Below, in pieces: positions 27,448 to 35,984 of a stretch of 51,549 nt of DNA. The position numbers were made by a program, and so were the translations under genes. This DNA comes from CAZJDM01 sp964544765 (GTDB lineage: Bacteria > Bdellovibrionota_B > Oligoflexia > CAYFLR01). Location of the stretch: assembly GCA_964544765.1 (NCBI GenBank), contig CAZJDM010000008.1:1-51549 (forward strand), given 5' to 3'. The notes below the pieces were generated by a model. The model was not told the DNA's origin. It was given only the letters and a program-made list of their open reading frames with translations, and did not search any database. Position 1 is the first letter of the stretch. Every line of letters begins with the position of its first letter.

Positions 27448-28311
27448 TCAAATATACAAAAGTACCACAAAGGTAGCTACCCACCCCAAAATAGTCAATT
27501 GTATAAAATGATCCTTAAATAAAACCAAAGTGGGACTCCCACTGTTTTTTTCAACAAGTGCTATTTGAAAATATCTAAGCAATCCTATTATTACGAAAAA
27601 AGAAGTTAGATAAATATTTTCACTTCCAAACCTCAATTCTACTTCAGGAGAAACGGTATACATTATATAGCTAACCACTGTAACCGCTGCGAAGAACGCT
27701 AAACTTACATGAACAAATTCCAGATTATACCCGTCTATACTTTTTCTAACACTTAAATCCTGCTCAGTAAGTATTAAATCTGACCTACGTTTTGCCATAC
27801 CTAAAAACAGAGCCAATAGAAAAGTCATTAACACAATCCATTTAGTTATTGGCAAATCAGCTACTACTGCCCCACTCCAAATACGGAGAATAAATCCTAT
27901 TCCAATAATACTAATGTCTAAAACAGCAATATGTTTTAACCAGATCGAATAAGCCAGATTCATAATTAAGTATATTAAGAGAATATAGCAAAGTTGGGGG
28001 GTCAGTAGATAAGCAAAAGATAAACTAATAAGTGCTAATGCCAGCATTAATATTAATGCTGGTTTAGTTTCAATTTCTCCAGCTGCCAAGGGTCTATTTT
28101 TCTTGTCAGGATGTACTTTGTCTTCATCTATATCTTTATAGTCATTAAAGATATAGATACTGCTAGCCATAATGCAAAAGCAAAGAAAAGCAAAAAAGGT
28201 TTGTAATAATAAAAGCAAATTATCGATTTGCAAAGCAAAGAATAGCGGTGTAAATATAATAACACTTTTCACCCATTGATGAACACGCATCAACTTAATA
28301 AAAGAAATCAT
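27448..28311 (-). CDS. UbiA-family prenyltransferase, candidate DPPR synthase
   Basis: This is an integral membrane prenyltransferase of the UbiA superfamily with about eight to nine helices. The first Asp-rich motif NDYKDIDEDKVHP (56-68), followed by RPLAAGEI, matches decaprenyl-phosphate phosphoribosyltransferase (Rv3806c type) closely. The second conserved loop is DISIIGIGFILR. The reaction would transfer 5-phosphoribose from PRPP to decaprenyl phosphate, the first committed step to decaprenylphosphoryl-arabinose. It lies about 100 bases downstream of the dprE1 start on the same strand, but it precedes dprE1 in transcription order. Assignment within UbiA rests on motif and neighbours. Confidence 0.87.
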   Translation of the reverse strand: MISFIKLMRVHQWVKSVIIFTPLFFALQIDNLLLLLQTFFAFLCFCIMASSIYIFNDYKDIDEDKVHPDKKNRPLAAGEIETKPALILMLALALISLSFAYLLTPQLCYILLIYLIMNLAYSIWLKHIAVLDISIIGIGFILRIWSGAVVADLPITKWIVLMTFLLALFLGMAKRRSDLILTEQDLSVRKSIDGYNLEFVHVSLAFFAAVTVVSYIMYTVSPEVELRFGSENIYLTSFFVIIGLLRYFQIALVEKNSGSPTLVLFKDHFIQLTILGWVATFVVLLYI

Positions 28312-28326
28312 TTGTTCTAACCTTTT

Positions 28327-28354
28327 AGCCGGATATTTTATGAAAAATCCGGCT
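28327..28354 (+). terminator. Stem-loop with plus-strand T-tract upstream of the UbiA gene
   Basis: A perfect 8-bp stem AGCCGGAT/ATCCGGCT (28327-28334 and 28347-28354) with a 12-base loop is followed on the + strand by TTTTATAT. It looks like an intrinsic terminator pointing along +, opposite to all genes around it. On the minus strand it would be only a hairpin without a U-tract. Confidence 0.5.
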
Positions 28355-28461
28355 TTTATATATTTCCAAATTTAGATAATAACCAGCATATTATAAATGT
28401 AACTTTAATACTCAGATTAGCATTTTTATAGTTGAAAGGCTAGTGATTTTAAGATGATAGA

Positions 28462-28517
28462 GATACTGGTTACTGATTACTAGTTTCTAGCTACGGATAT
28501 ACATGGTCCATGGTCTT
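28462..28517 (+). repeat. Heptad-phased intergenic repeat after gmhA
   Basis: From 28462 this runs as consecutive seven-base units (GATACTG, GTTACTG and so on), ending with the near-repeat TGGTCCA, TGGTCTT directly at the gmhA stop codon. It is related to the arrays at 11779, 14845 and 27358. Confidence 0.55.
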
Positions 28518-29095
28518 CACTTAACAATCGCTCTTGATTCGATTACTCCACAAATAATATGTTCAATTAACAAATGCGCCTCTTGAATAGTAGGTGTATC
28601 TGTTGAAGGTGCCTTTAAGCAGTAATGACATAAATCTTCCATTTTTCCACCATTTTGCCCAGTCAGACCAATAGTAATTAAATCTTTATCTAAGGCTTTT
28701 TGTAATGAAGTTAGAATGTTAGGTGAATTACCTGAAGTTGAAATAGCTATATAAATATCGCTAGCTTTACCAATTGCTTCTATCTGCCTGGCGAATATTT
28801 GATCATAGCCATAGTCATTACCAATGGAAGTAATTACCGAAGTATCTGTGGTTAACGCAATAGCTGGTAGAGCCTGTCTGTCCACATAAAAGCGATTAAC
28901 CAATTCAGCCGCAAAATGTTGGGCATCAGCGGCACTCCCTCCGTTACCGGCCAGTAGAATCTTGTTTTGATTTTTCATACAAGAAACACAAAGGTCAGCT
29001 ATCTTATTTATATTGGTGATAAATTCTTTGTCTTCTAGAATACGCTCTTTTACGGTAATAGAATCTTGGATCACTTTTTTAATGTCGTATGTCAT
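28517..29095 (-). CDS. gmhA: Phosphoheptose isomerase GmhA-like SIS protein
   Basis: This is a SIS-domain sugar isomerase matching GmhA, which converts sedoheptulose 7-phosphate to glycero-manno-heptose 7-phosphate. Diagnostic stretches are LLAGNGGSAADAQHFAAELV (about 44-63), ALTTDTSVITSIGND, ISTSGNSPN and the helix QEAHLLIEHIIC, which carries the Glu and His used for catalysis and zinc binding. At 192 residues the length is standard. AGGAGA lies 8 bases before the ATG. No hldE or gmhB is in the window, so heptose activation must be completed elsewhere, or the enzyme serves another use. Confidence 0.9.
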   Translation of the reverse strand: MTYDIKKVIQDSITVKERILEDKEFITNINKIADLCVSCMKNQNKILLAGNGGSAADAQHFAAELVNRFYVDRQALPAIALTTDTSVITSIGNDYGYDQIFARQIEAIGKASDIYIAISTSGNSPNILTSLQKALDKDLITIGLTGQNGGKMEDLCHYCLKAPSTDTPTIQEAHLLIEHIICGVIESRAIVK

Positions 29096-29228
29096 TTAAC
29101 AATATCTCCTAATCTCCTATTACTACTTACTATCAAATAAGCCTTATAATTAGTCCCACTAAAACCACATTCCTATAGCCTTATCATAATTTATATGATC
29201 AAAGCCAGCGGCTTTTCTACTTATGTTT

Positions 29229-29594
29229 CTAAATCTTTTTATGCTTCTTAATCTTTAAAAGTACATATTTTTCATATTCTTTAGGCCTAGACCAGCTTGT
29301 AAATTCACTATCACCCTTTACTTTCAACTCAACAGCAATATAATCTCCAAAGGACTCCTCAATATATTCCTTTAATAAATGAGCATGACTAATCATAACA
29401 AATCCAAATCGTGCCTCACCACCCACGACTAAAATGCGAATACTTTCATCTATTACCGATTTACCTTTCTCAAATGGTAGATTATTGATTAATAAATGGC
29501 TAAAAACAAAATCCTGTGATTCATCTCTGAGATCCAAATTTGCGGCATCAGCTGCTATCAAGTTACGTCTGTGTTGTTTTATAAATTGACGCAT
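29229..29594 (-). pseudogene. 5'-truncated SAM-dependent methyltransferase
   Basis: This 121-residue ORF matches the middle and end of a class I methyltransferase. AADAANLDLRDESQDFVFSHLL is the region of motifs II-III, and SIRILVVGGEARFGF follows. The SAM-binding glycine-rich motif I is missing, and the DNA upstream (29595-29700) does not encode it in any frame I could see. It may be a decayed gene. It is AT-rich like its neighbours, and shows no sign of recent insertion. Confidence 0.6.
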
Positions 29595-29774
29595 TTTTTG
29601 TAATATTATAAAATAATCATGCTCATATACAACAGCCTATAATTAGCTGTTTTTCAACTAATGATTGATCGTATATTCAAATTTAATTTGAAAGTCAATA
29701 TAAAATCAAGATGAAGATCAACATTTTTGTTGACTACTATCACTACTTTGATATACACAAAGATTATCATTATT

Positions 29775-30383
29775 ATGAGTATTACCACGAACCAAAATCA
29801 ACAAATAACAATATCAAAGATTTTGGATGACATCCATAATGAGGCTCATAGCTCAGATAAAAATGACCTCAATCCTCAAATTAATCAAATAAAAAGCTCT
29901 TCCAACCATGAGTTTTTTACCGAAAAATCGCTCAACCAGTTTTATAACGAACTTCCTGCTTCTAATAAGCCGTCATTAAATTCATTATTAGAACATGAGG
30001 ATCAAAAGTTCCTTTATCACGTTTATAAAAACATTCTAGACAGAAAACCAGACCCTTTGAGTATTAAACACTACTTACACTTATTAAGAATTGGTAGAAT
30101 TTCCCGCATTGAAGTGATTGGCGATCTTCTTCGTTCTAAAGAAAAAAACATATTAACTAAGCCCTTGAAAGGAATATGGTGGCGCTATATGCGAGAAAAA
30201 ATATTTAAGGTTCCTTTAATTGGATATTTACTTGATTTATTATATGTTTTGGTCACTCTTCCAATACGAAAAAGGGAAATCAACAAACGACTCTCTAAAC
30301 AAAACGCTGATCACCTTAAAGCTATGGCGGAAATCTATGCTAAAGTAGAGCAACTTGAATATCAATTAGAGAAAACAAAGTAA
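29775..30383 (+). CDS. DUF4214-domain protein
   Basis: This is a 202-residue protein from the ATG at 29775; a TTG further upstream is less likely. The first 70 residues are polar and Asn/Ser/Gln-rich. Residues about 76-120 match the DUF4214 pattern (FLYHVYKNILDRKPDPLSIKHYL, key parts YKNILDRKPD and LLRIGRISR), a module often attached to or beside glycosyltransferases. A hydrophobic segment (about 140-160) and a C-terminal coiled coil (KMAEIYAKVEQLEYQLE-like) follow. It ends 27 bases before the double glycosyltransferase, which suggests they function together. No enzymatic role is known. Confidence 0.72.
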   Translation: MSITTNQNQQITISKILDDIHNEAHSSDKNDLNPQINQIKSSSNHEFFTEKSLNQFYNELPASNKPSLNSLLEHEDQKFLYHVYKNILDRKPDPLSIKHYLHLLRIGRISRIEVIGDLLRSKEKNILTKPLKGIWWRYMREKIFKVPLIGYLLDLLYVLVTLPIRKREINKRLSKQNADHLKAMAEIYAKVEQLEYQLEKTK

Positions 30384-30410
30384 TAATGGATGGTTGAGGT
30401 AAGAAAATGT

Positions 30411-32768
30411 ATGACTAAATTGGCAATTGTAATCCCTTGGTTTGGTAAAGATATTCAAGGAGGAGCTGAACAGCAAGCTTGGCAAATAGCATCCAGATTG
30501 GCTACTAAAGGCATTGATATAACCGTTTTAACTACCTGCTCCAGGTCTTTTCATGACGATTGGGGAAAAAATCATCATAAACCTGGTCAATACCTAGAAG
30601 GCAATTTTTCTATCCTCCGCTTTAAAGTAAAAAGGAGAAACACTCACCGCTTTAACCGTGTTGTTGATAAACTATTAAATATCGATAAAAAAAGTCTTGT
30701 TCCAGGCATATCACCTATTTCTTCTGAAGAAGAAAAAACATATGTGGATGAGAACATCAACTCTCCTGAATTAATTGCTTATTTAAAGAGGCATTCTAAT
30801 TATTATGACTTTTTTCTTTTCATGCCCTACCTATTTCCCCATGCTATTAAAGGTATTCCCGAGATTCACGAAAAAGCAATACTACAGCCTTGTTTACATA
30901 ATGAATGTTATGCTTATTTGACAGCAGTCAGAAATAGTATATACGCTGCCCAAGATATCTTTTTTAATTCCAAAGGCGAACAATTACTCGCCCAAAAACT
31001 TTTCGGACCACAGATTTTAGCCAAATCTACCGTAATCGGTGAAGGTGTTGAAATAGGTGAGGGCATTAAGATTAGTGAAGACGCAGAAACAGTCAAAGAT
31101 ATTAAAATCTTATCATCTCAACTTGACGTAATTGATGAAAAATATCTTTTATGTTTAGGTAAAAGGTGTAAAGAAAAAAATACTCATACTCTGATAAATG
31201 AGTTTGTCCAGTTTTTACAAAATAACCATACCGACTTAAAGCTAGTATTAGCTGGTCCCTCAACATTACCAGTCCCAACTAATAATCGCCAAATCATTGA
31301 TCTGGGATTAGTATCCCATGAAGAAAAAGTTAATCTACTTAAAAACTGTCTTGCACTTATCAACCCAAGCATTAATGAAAGTTTTTCTCGGGTTATCTTT
31401 GAGGCTTGGTTCAATAAAAAACCAGTAATTATCCCCCAAGATTGTCTAGCCACTTACCAATCTTTTCTCGATTCCAACCAGGCGGGTTTTACTTATTGCT
31501 CCCAAGAACCTCTGAATCAAATTTTAACCCAAATTGATAAAACCTCACCAGAAGTTATGATGGAACTAGGACAAAAAGGCTACAATTACGCTAAATTAAT
31601 TGCTAATTGGGACACTATTTGTCAAAAATATATGGCCCAACTGGAAATAATGAAAAATAGTCAAATAGATGTAAACGCTTCTTCCAAAAAAATAGTCTTA
31701 ATGGGCGAAACAGTAGTAGATAATGACGCGGTTGGAAACGATGTCATTCAGCAACTAAATCTTTTTAGACAAAACAATATTCAAACCCATTTATATGCCC
31801 ACACTTACAGTAAAACACTCAAACCTTTTTACATTCGAAAAAAGAGCTTAAAAAAATTATTACAGGATTCTAATTCGATAGTAATTTACCATCACTCAAC
31901 TTATTGGGATGAAATATTTGATTTACTTGATGGCACCAAATGTAAATCATATTTACGCTACCACAATGTTACTCCACCCGAATTTTATCAACAATATGTC
32001 AATGACTATTACATCGCTACCTATAAAGGCAGAAAACAGACTAAAGAATTGGTTCAAAGTGGTTTATTTACTCGATACTTATCTTGCTCTACCTATAATT
32101 CAGGAGAATTAATTGAATATGGCGCTAATCGAGAAAAAATCCAAATCCTTGCCCCCTTTCATAAAATTAACGAATTTGATCACGCCAAGATAAATAAAAA
32201 ACTAGCTAAGAAATTTGAAGACAACGTTTTACATGTACTTTTTATTGGCCGTATCGCCCCTAATAAGGGGCATAAACATATTATTAAAGTCATAAATGAA
32301 TATGTTAATCATTACGACCATAAAATTAAGATGCATATCATCGGCCATTTCGATCCACGATTAGAGAAATACATGGGCGAAATTAAATCTCTCATTGACA
32401 AATACCACCTTTGGGACAATATACTTTTTCATCTGCAAACTAATTTTAACGAATTACATACTTTCTACCAACATGCTGATATTTTTCTACTAATGTCTGA
32501 ACACGAAGGATTTTGTCTGCCCATTATTGAAGCTCAATACCACCACCTACCAGTAATTGCTATGAATATGGCAGCTGTGGGCGATACAATGGGAGAAGAC
32601 CAGGTAACCCTTAATCAAATGGACCATAAACTATTTGCCAGTGCTATTCATGTGGTAGCGAGTAATAAACAATATCGTTATTTCTTAACCCAAAAAGGTT
32701 TTCATAACTATTTGAAATATGAAAAATACTCATTAGAGCGATCTTTACTCAATTGTATTCACTCCTAA
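30411..32768 (+). CDS. Double GT4-type glycosyltransferase
   Basis: This is a fusion of two GT-B family 4 glycosyltransferases. The first domain (about 1-425) opens IVIPWFGKDIQGGAEQQAW and has the donor-site region INPSINESFSRVIFEAWFNKKPVI (key parts NESFSR and EAW). The second (about 430-785) opens VLMGETVVDNDAVGND, contains LFIGRIAPNKGH, and ends with SEHEGFCLPIIEAQ, the typical E-x7-E site. I chose the ATG at 30411 because it starts right at MTKLAIVIPWF with GAGG upstream. An ATG at 30390 is possible. Residues about 205-230 hold a short Ile/Gly/Glu repeat not usual for the family. It may add two consecutive sugars. Confidence 0.88.
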   Translation: MTKLAIVIPWFGKDIQGGAEQQAWQIASRLATKGIDITVLTTCSRSFHDDWGKNHHKPGQYLEGNFSILRFKVKRRNTHRFNRVVDKLLNIDKKSLVPGISPISSEEEKTYVDENINSPELIAYLKRHSNYYDFFLFMPYLFPHAIKGIPEIHEKAILQPCLHNECYAYLTAVRNSIYAAQDIFFNSKGEQLLAQKLFGPQILAKSTVIGEGVEIGEGIKISEDAETVKDIKILSSQLDVIDEKYLLCLGKRCKEKNTHTLINEFVQFLQNNHTDLKLVLAGPSTLPVPTNNRQIIDLGLVSHEEKVNLLKNCLALINPSINESFSRVIFEAWFNKKPVIIPQDCLATYQSFLDSNQAGFTYCSQEPLNQILTQIDKTSPEVMMELGQKGYNYAKLIANWDTICQKYMAQLEIMKNSQIDVNASSKKIVLMGETVVDNDAVGNDVIQQLNLFRQNNIQTHLYAHTYSKTLKPFYIRKKSLKKLLQDSNSIVIYHHSTYWDEIFDLLDGTKCKSYLRYHNVTPPEFYQQYVNDYYIATYKGRKQTKELVQSGLFTRYLSCSTYNSGELIEYGANREKIQILAPFHKINEFDHAKINKKLAKKFEDNVLHVLFIGRIAPNKGHKHIIKVINEYVNHYDHKIKMHIIGHFDPRLEKYMGEIKSLIDKYHLWDNILFHLQTNFNELHTFYQHADIFLLMSEHEGFCLPIIEAQYHHLPVIAMNMAAVGDTMGEDQVTLNQMDHKLFASAIHVVASNKQYRYFLTQKGFHNYLKYEKYSLERSLLNCIHS

Positions 32769-32799
32769 CACTTCTATTATCTTAACTTATCATCTAACC

Positions 32800-32828
32800 T
32801 TGCATGGTTAAAATTACTATGGTAGAGT
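32800..32828 (+). promoter_or_regulatory. Candidate sigma70-type promoter for rmlA
   Basis: TTGCAT (32800-32805) is separated by 17 bases from TAGAGT (32823-32828), about 44 bases before the rmlA ATG. Only the sequence pattern supports it. Confidence 0.35.
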
Positions 32829-32872
32829 CGGTCGGTTTTTATAATCATTTGGATCATTGAGATGGGGGATCT

Positions 32873-33733
32873 ATGAAAGGAATTATCTTAGCTGGCGGAA
32901 GTGGAACAAGACTTTTTCCTCTTACAATCGCTGTTTGCAAACAATTACTACCAGTTTATGACAAACCTTTAATTTATTATCCTTTATCTACTTTAATGCT
33001 ATCGGGCATCAAAGAAATACTTATAATTTCAACTCCCCAGGACCTACCTCGCTTTGAGCAATTACTCGGAGATGGTTCTCAATTAGGTTTAAAACTTTGT
33101 TACAGAATCCAAGAAGAGCCGCGAGGATTAGCTGATGCTTTTATTGTTGGTAAAGATTTTATTGGTGATGATAATGTATGCTTAATTTTAGGAGATAATA
33201 TTTTTTATGGGCAAGGATTATCTTATATGCTGCAAAGAGCAGCCTCTCAAAAAGAAGAAGTAGCCACTGTTTTTGGATATTATGTAAATGATCCAGAAAG
33301 ATATGGTGTAGTAGATTTTGATACTGATCAAAGAGCCCTCTCCATCGAAGAAAAGCCATCAAAACCTAAATCAAACTATGCGGTGGTTGGTTTATACTTT
33401 TATCCTCATTCAGTAGTTGATTATGCCACCAACCTAAAACCATCTCCTAGAGGAGAATTAGAAATAACTGATATTAATAATATTTATCTAAAAAAAGAAC
33501 AATTAAAAGTCGAACTAATGGGAAGAGGATTTGCCTGGCTCGATACCGGAACTCATGCCTCGATTTCTGAAGCTACTAACTTTATTAGTACCATTGAAAC
33601 CAGACAAGGGTTAAAAGTGGCATGTATTGAAGAAATTGCCTATCGAATGGATTACATAGATAAAAATCAATTACATGAATTAGCCAAACCTCTCATGAAA
33701 TCAGGTTATGGAGATTACCTCCTTCAATTATAA
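32873..33733 (+). CDS. rmlA: Glucose-1-phosphate thymidylyltransferase
   Basis: This makes dTDP-glucose from glucose 1-phosphate and dTTP. The N-terminal nucleotide motif is GGSGTRLFPLT with the later KQLLPVYDKPLIYYPLSTLM, both highly typical of RmlA/RfbA. EEPRGLADAF, LGDNIFYG, EEKPSKPKSNYAVVGLYFY and the C-terminal WLDTGTHASI are also present. The length (286 aa) is standard. It is followed 88 bases later by rmlB. rmlC and rmlD are not in the window, so the final sugar need not be rhamnose. Confidence 0.96.
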   Translation: MKGIILAGGSGTRLFPLTIAVCKQLLPVYDKPLIYYPLSTLMLSGIKEILIISTPQDLPRFEQLLGDGSQLGLKLCYRIQEEPRGLADAFIVGKDFIGDDNVCLILGDNIFYGQGLSYMLQRAASQKEEVATVFGYYVNDPERYGVVDFDTDQRALSIEEKPSKPKSNYAVVGLYFYPHSVVDYATNLKPSPRGELEITDINNIYLKKEQLKVELMGRGFAWLDTGTHASISEATNFISTIETRQGLKVACIEEIAYRMDYIDKNQLHELAKPLMKSGYGDYLLQL

Positions 33734-33757
33734 CAAAACACGATATGTTGATGGTGA

Positions 33758-33790
33758 AGAACCCAGCGACTAAAGACCACTGGGTTTTCT
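33758..33790 (+). terminator. Hairpin between rmlA and rmlB
   Basis: AACCCAG (33760-33766) pairs with CTGGGTT (33780-33786) across a 13-base loop, with the stem extendable by a G-U and an A-U pair, followed by TTCTT. It may act as a weak terminator or processing site and so lower rmlB relative to rmlA. Confidence 0.45.
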
Positions 33791-33821
33791 TGCCAAAAGC
33801 ATTATAAAATGGGGTAACTAT

Positions 33822-34892
33822 ATGAGATCATTTAAAAATATACTAGTAACTGGTGGATGTGGTTTTATTGGAACCACTTTTATCAAATATTTATTAAATA
33901 GAAACGATTTCACTGGACGAGTTATCAATTTAGATAAACTAACCTATGCTGGAAACCCGCACAATCTAATCGATATTGAGGAAACTTTAGGTGGTAAAAA
34001 GTATTTCTTAATCAAAGAAGATATTTGTAATACCTTAGCTGTACAAAACATTTTTGACGTATATGATATTGATTGTGTAATACACTTCGCAGCTGAGTCC
34101 CATGTAGATCGTTCTATTTTAGGTCCCAAAGAATTTTTTAAAACCAACATAGAAGGAACTTTTAATCTTTTAGACATTGCTAAAAATAAATGGATCAACC
34201 AAAATAATACTTTATTTCATCATGTTTCTACTGACGAGGTGTATGGTAGCTTAGGATCTACCGGTTATTTTTCAGAAACAACACCCTATGATCCTAGAAG
34301 CCCTTACTCAGCTTCTAAAGCATCTTCTGATCACATGGTTAAAGCATATTATCATACCTTTAAATTACCGATTACCGTTTCCAACTGTTCAAATAATTAC
34401 GGTCCTTATCAATTTCCCGAAAAACTGCTCCCTTTAATGATATTGAACATTTTAGATCGTAAACCATTACCTGTTTATGGTGAAGGGAAAAATGTTCGTG
34501 ACTGGTTATATGTTGAGGATCATGCCAGCGCTATATGGACCATTGTTACCAATGGTAAAATCGGGGAGACATATAATGTAGGTGGAGAAAACGAATGGGA
34601 GAATATAAAGCTGGTTAATTTCCTTTGTGAAAAAATGTCAGCCAAGATTGGCGCTCCCTTGGAGGAAATAAAGGGATTAATTACCTTTGTTAAGGATCGA
34701 CCTGGACACGATTTGCGTTACGCTATTAGTTGCGACAAAATTAAAAACGAATTAAACTGGAAACCATCCCGAGATTTTGCAACCGGTCTGGATGACACTA
34801 TAGACTGGTATTTAAATAATCATACCTGGATTCAACAGATAAAAAGCGGTGAATATCAAACCTGGCTCCAAAGGCAATATTCGACTAATTAA
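33822..34892 (+). CDS. rmlB: dTDP-glucose 4,6-dehydratase
   Basis: This is an NAD-dependent extended SDR that turns dTDP-glucose into dTDP-4-keto-6-deoxyglucose. Features are the Rossmann motif GGCGFIG (11-17), LDKLTYAGN (38-45), AESHVDRSI, the active-site triad residues STDEVYG (Asp138, Glu139) and YSASK (Tyr162, Lys166), then NCSNNYGPYQFPEKLLPLMI, written in part. The length (356 aa) is normal. GGGG lies 7 bases before the ATG. The downstream fate of the 4-keto sugar is not encoded in the window. Confidence 0.96.
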   Translation: MRSFKNILVTGGCGFIGTTFIKYLLNRNDFTGRVINLDKLTYAGNPHNLIDIEETLGGKKYFLIKEDICNTLAVQNIFDVYDIDCVIHFAAESHVDRSILGPKEFFKTNIEGTFNLLDIAKNKWINQNNTLFHHVSTDEVYGSLGSTGYFSETTPYDPRSPYSASKASSDHMVKAYYHTFKLPITVSNCSNNYGPYQFPEKLLPLMILNILDRKPLPVYGEGKNVRDWLYVEDHASAIWTIVTNGKIGETYNVGGENEWENIKLVNFLCEKMSAKIGAPLEEIKGLITFVKDRPGHDLRYAISCDKIKNELNWKPSRDFATGLDDTIDWYLNNHTWIQQIKSGEYQTWLQRQYSTN

Positions 34893-35003
34893 ATCAAGGC
34901 AAATGAGAAAAAATGACCGGAGCGCGTAGCCGAGGCATAACATGCTGGTTAGACGAGGAATTTTTTTGATACTAACGCAGATATTGTGCTTTTTAGACGG
35001 AAT
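34893..35003. other. GC-richer intergenic segment between convergent genes
   Basis: This 111-base gap between convergent rmlB and a GT2 gene includes a segment (34915-34960) that is clearly GC-richer than the surroundings. It contains the palindrome GCAT-AAC-ATGC (34935-34945) and ends in a seven-T run (34961-34967). It is not a tRNA by inspection. It could be a terminator or a dispersed repeat copy. Confidence 0.4.
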
Positions 35004-35951
35004 CTATCTTAAATGCTTATTACTCTCCATATCAAACCACATTGCAAAAAACGTGGATTGTAATCCAATAGTGACAAAAAAGGTCCAGGCAATAGCTGAA
35101 AGTTCGGGAATACTACCAAATAAAATCCATCTATCAACCATTCGATAAAAAAAGAAAAAACTGAGCAATATTGAAATGAATCCAGAAAAATAAAAAAATA
35201 CTAAAGGATGAAAGTTTCTCACCACATACTTTTTTACCATTCGCATAAAAAATAATTTTATTAATAAATAGCTAATGGTAAAAATAACTTTTCTGACTTT
35301 TAATTTGGATTCCTCTCCAACATGGTAAACAGGATGAGTTTTAACATCTCTAACCCGAAAATTATGAATATTTAATCTAACCAATACATCATTTGGTTGA
35401 CCAAACCTTTTATACATCTTATCCCAATTAATCTCGTGAAGAGCCTCTTTATTAATAGCAGTATAACCGGTCTGCGAATCAGCAATATGCCAATAGCCTG
35501 ATGCAATTTTTGTTAATAACGATAAGATAGAGTTACCAATTAAACGAACTTTAGGAATGGTTTTTAAAGCATCATCAGCTATAAGTCGATTCGCCTTGGA
35601 ATAATCCACCTCTCCTTTAACCACTGGATCTAGAATAACTGGTAGATCATCCGGATTCATCTGCCCATCACCGGCCATAACAACGGCTACGTCAATATCA
35701 TTATCTCTGGACCATTTATATCCAGTGGCAATGCTTCCTCCCACCCCTTGATTTTGTTCATGATAAAAATAAATGATTTTATCATTATTCTCCTTTAGTT
35801 CGTTTACAATTTCACCAGTATTATCAGTTGAGCAATCATCAATAACAATTATTTTATCAACATATTCAGGTATTGTAGTAATAACTTTCTTTATTTGTTT
35901 TCGTTCATTATAAGCAGGAATTACTACCGATATACTCTTTCCTTCATACAT
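35004..35951 (-). CDS. GT2 glycosyltransferase with C-terminal membrane helices
   Basis: This is a family 2 glycosyltransferase: VVIPAYNERKQI at the start, Asp38-Asp39 in IVIDDCSTD, and MAGDGQMNPDD (Asp95) as the DxD-equivalent. Acceptor-region residues include DSQTGYTAINKEAL. Residues about 230-315 carry three hydrophobic segments, so the enzyme probably works on a lipid-linked substrate at the inner face of the membrane. This layout resembles DPM/DpgS-type polyprenyl-phosphate glycosyltransferases. It starts 33 bases downstream of the wbpB-like gene, so the two form an operon. Confidence 0.85.
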   Translation of the reverse strand: MYEGKSISVVIPAYNERKQIKKVITTIPEYVDKIIVIDDCSTDNTGEIVNELKENNDKIIYFYHEQNQGVGGSIATGYKWSRDNDIDVAVVMAGDGQMNPDDLPVILDPVVKGEVDYSKANRLIADDALKTIPKVRLIGNSILSLLTKIASGYWHIADSQTGYTAINKEALHEINWDKMYKRFGQPNDVLVRLNIHNFRVRDVKTHPVYHVGEESKLKVRKVIFTISYLLIKLFFMRMVKKYVVRNFHPLVFFYFSGFISILLSFFFFYRMVDRWILFGSIPELSAIAWTFFVTIGLQSTFFAMWFDMESNKHLR

Positions 35952-35984
35952 AAATCGCCTCTATTTATTTTCTCACCCTCATCC

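Noticed and set aside
32873..34892. dTDP-rhamnose biosynthesis locus
   Set aside because: Only rmlA and rmlB are present. Without rmlC and rmlD the end product cannot be called rhamnose.
34915..34967. tRNA or other known structured RNA
   Set aside because: No cloverleaf or anticodon arm could be drawn, and the segment is too short.
34942..35148. 68-residue + strand ORF overlapping the GT2 gene
   Set aside because: Most of it lies antisense to the clearly conserved C-terminus of the GT2 gene, it has no ribosome site, and no family is recognisable.
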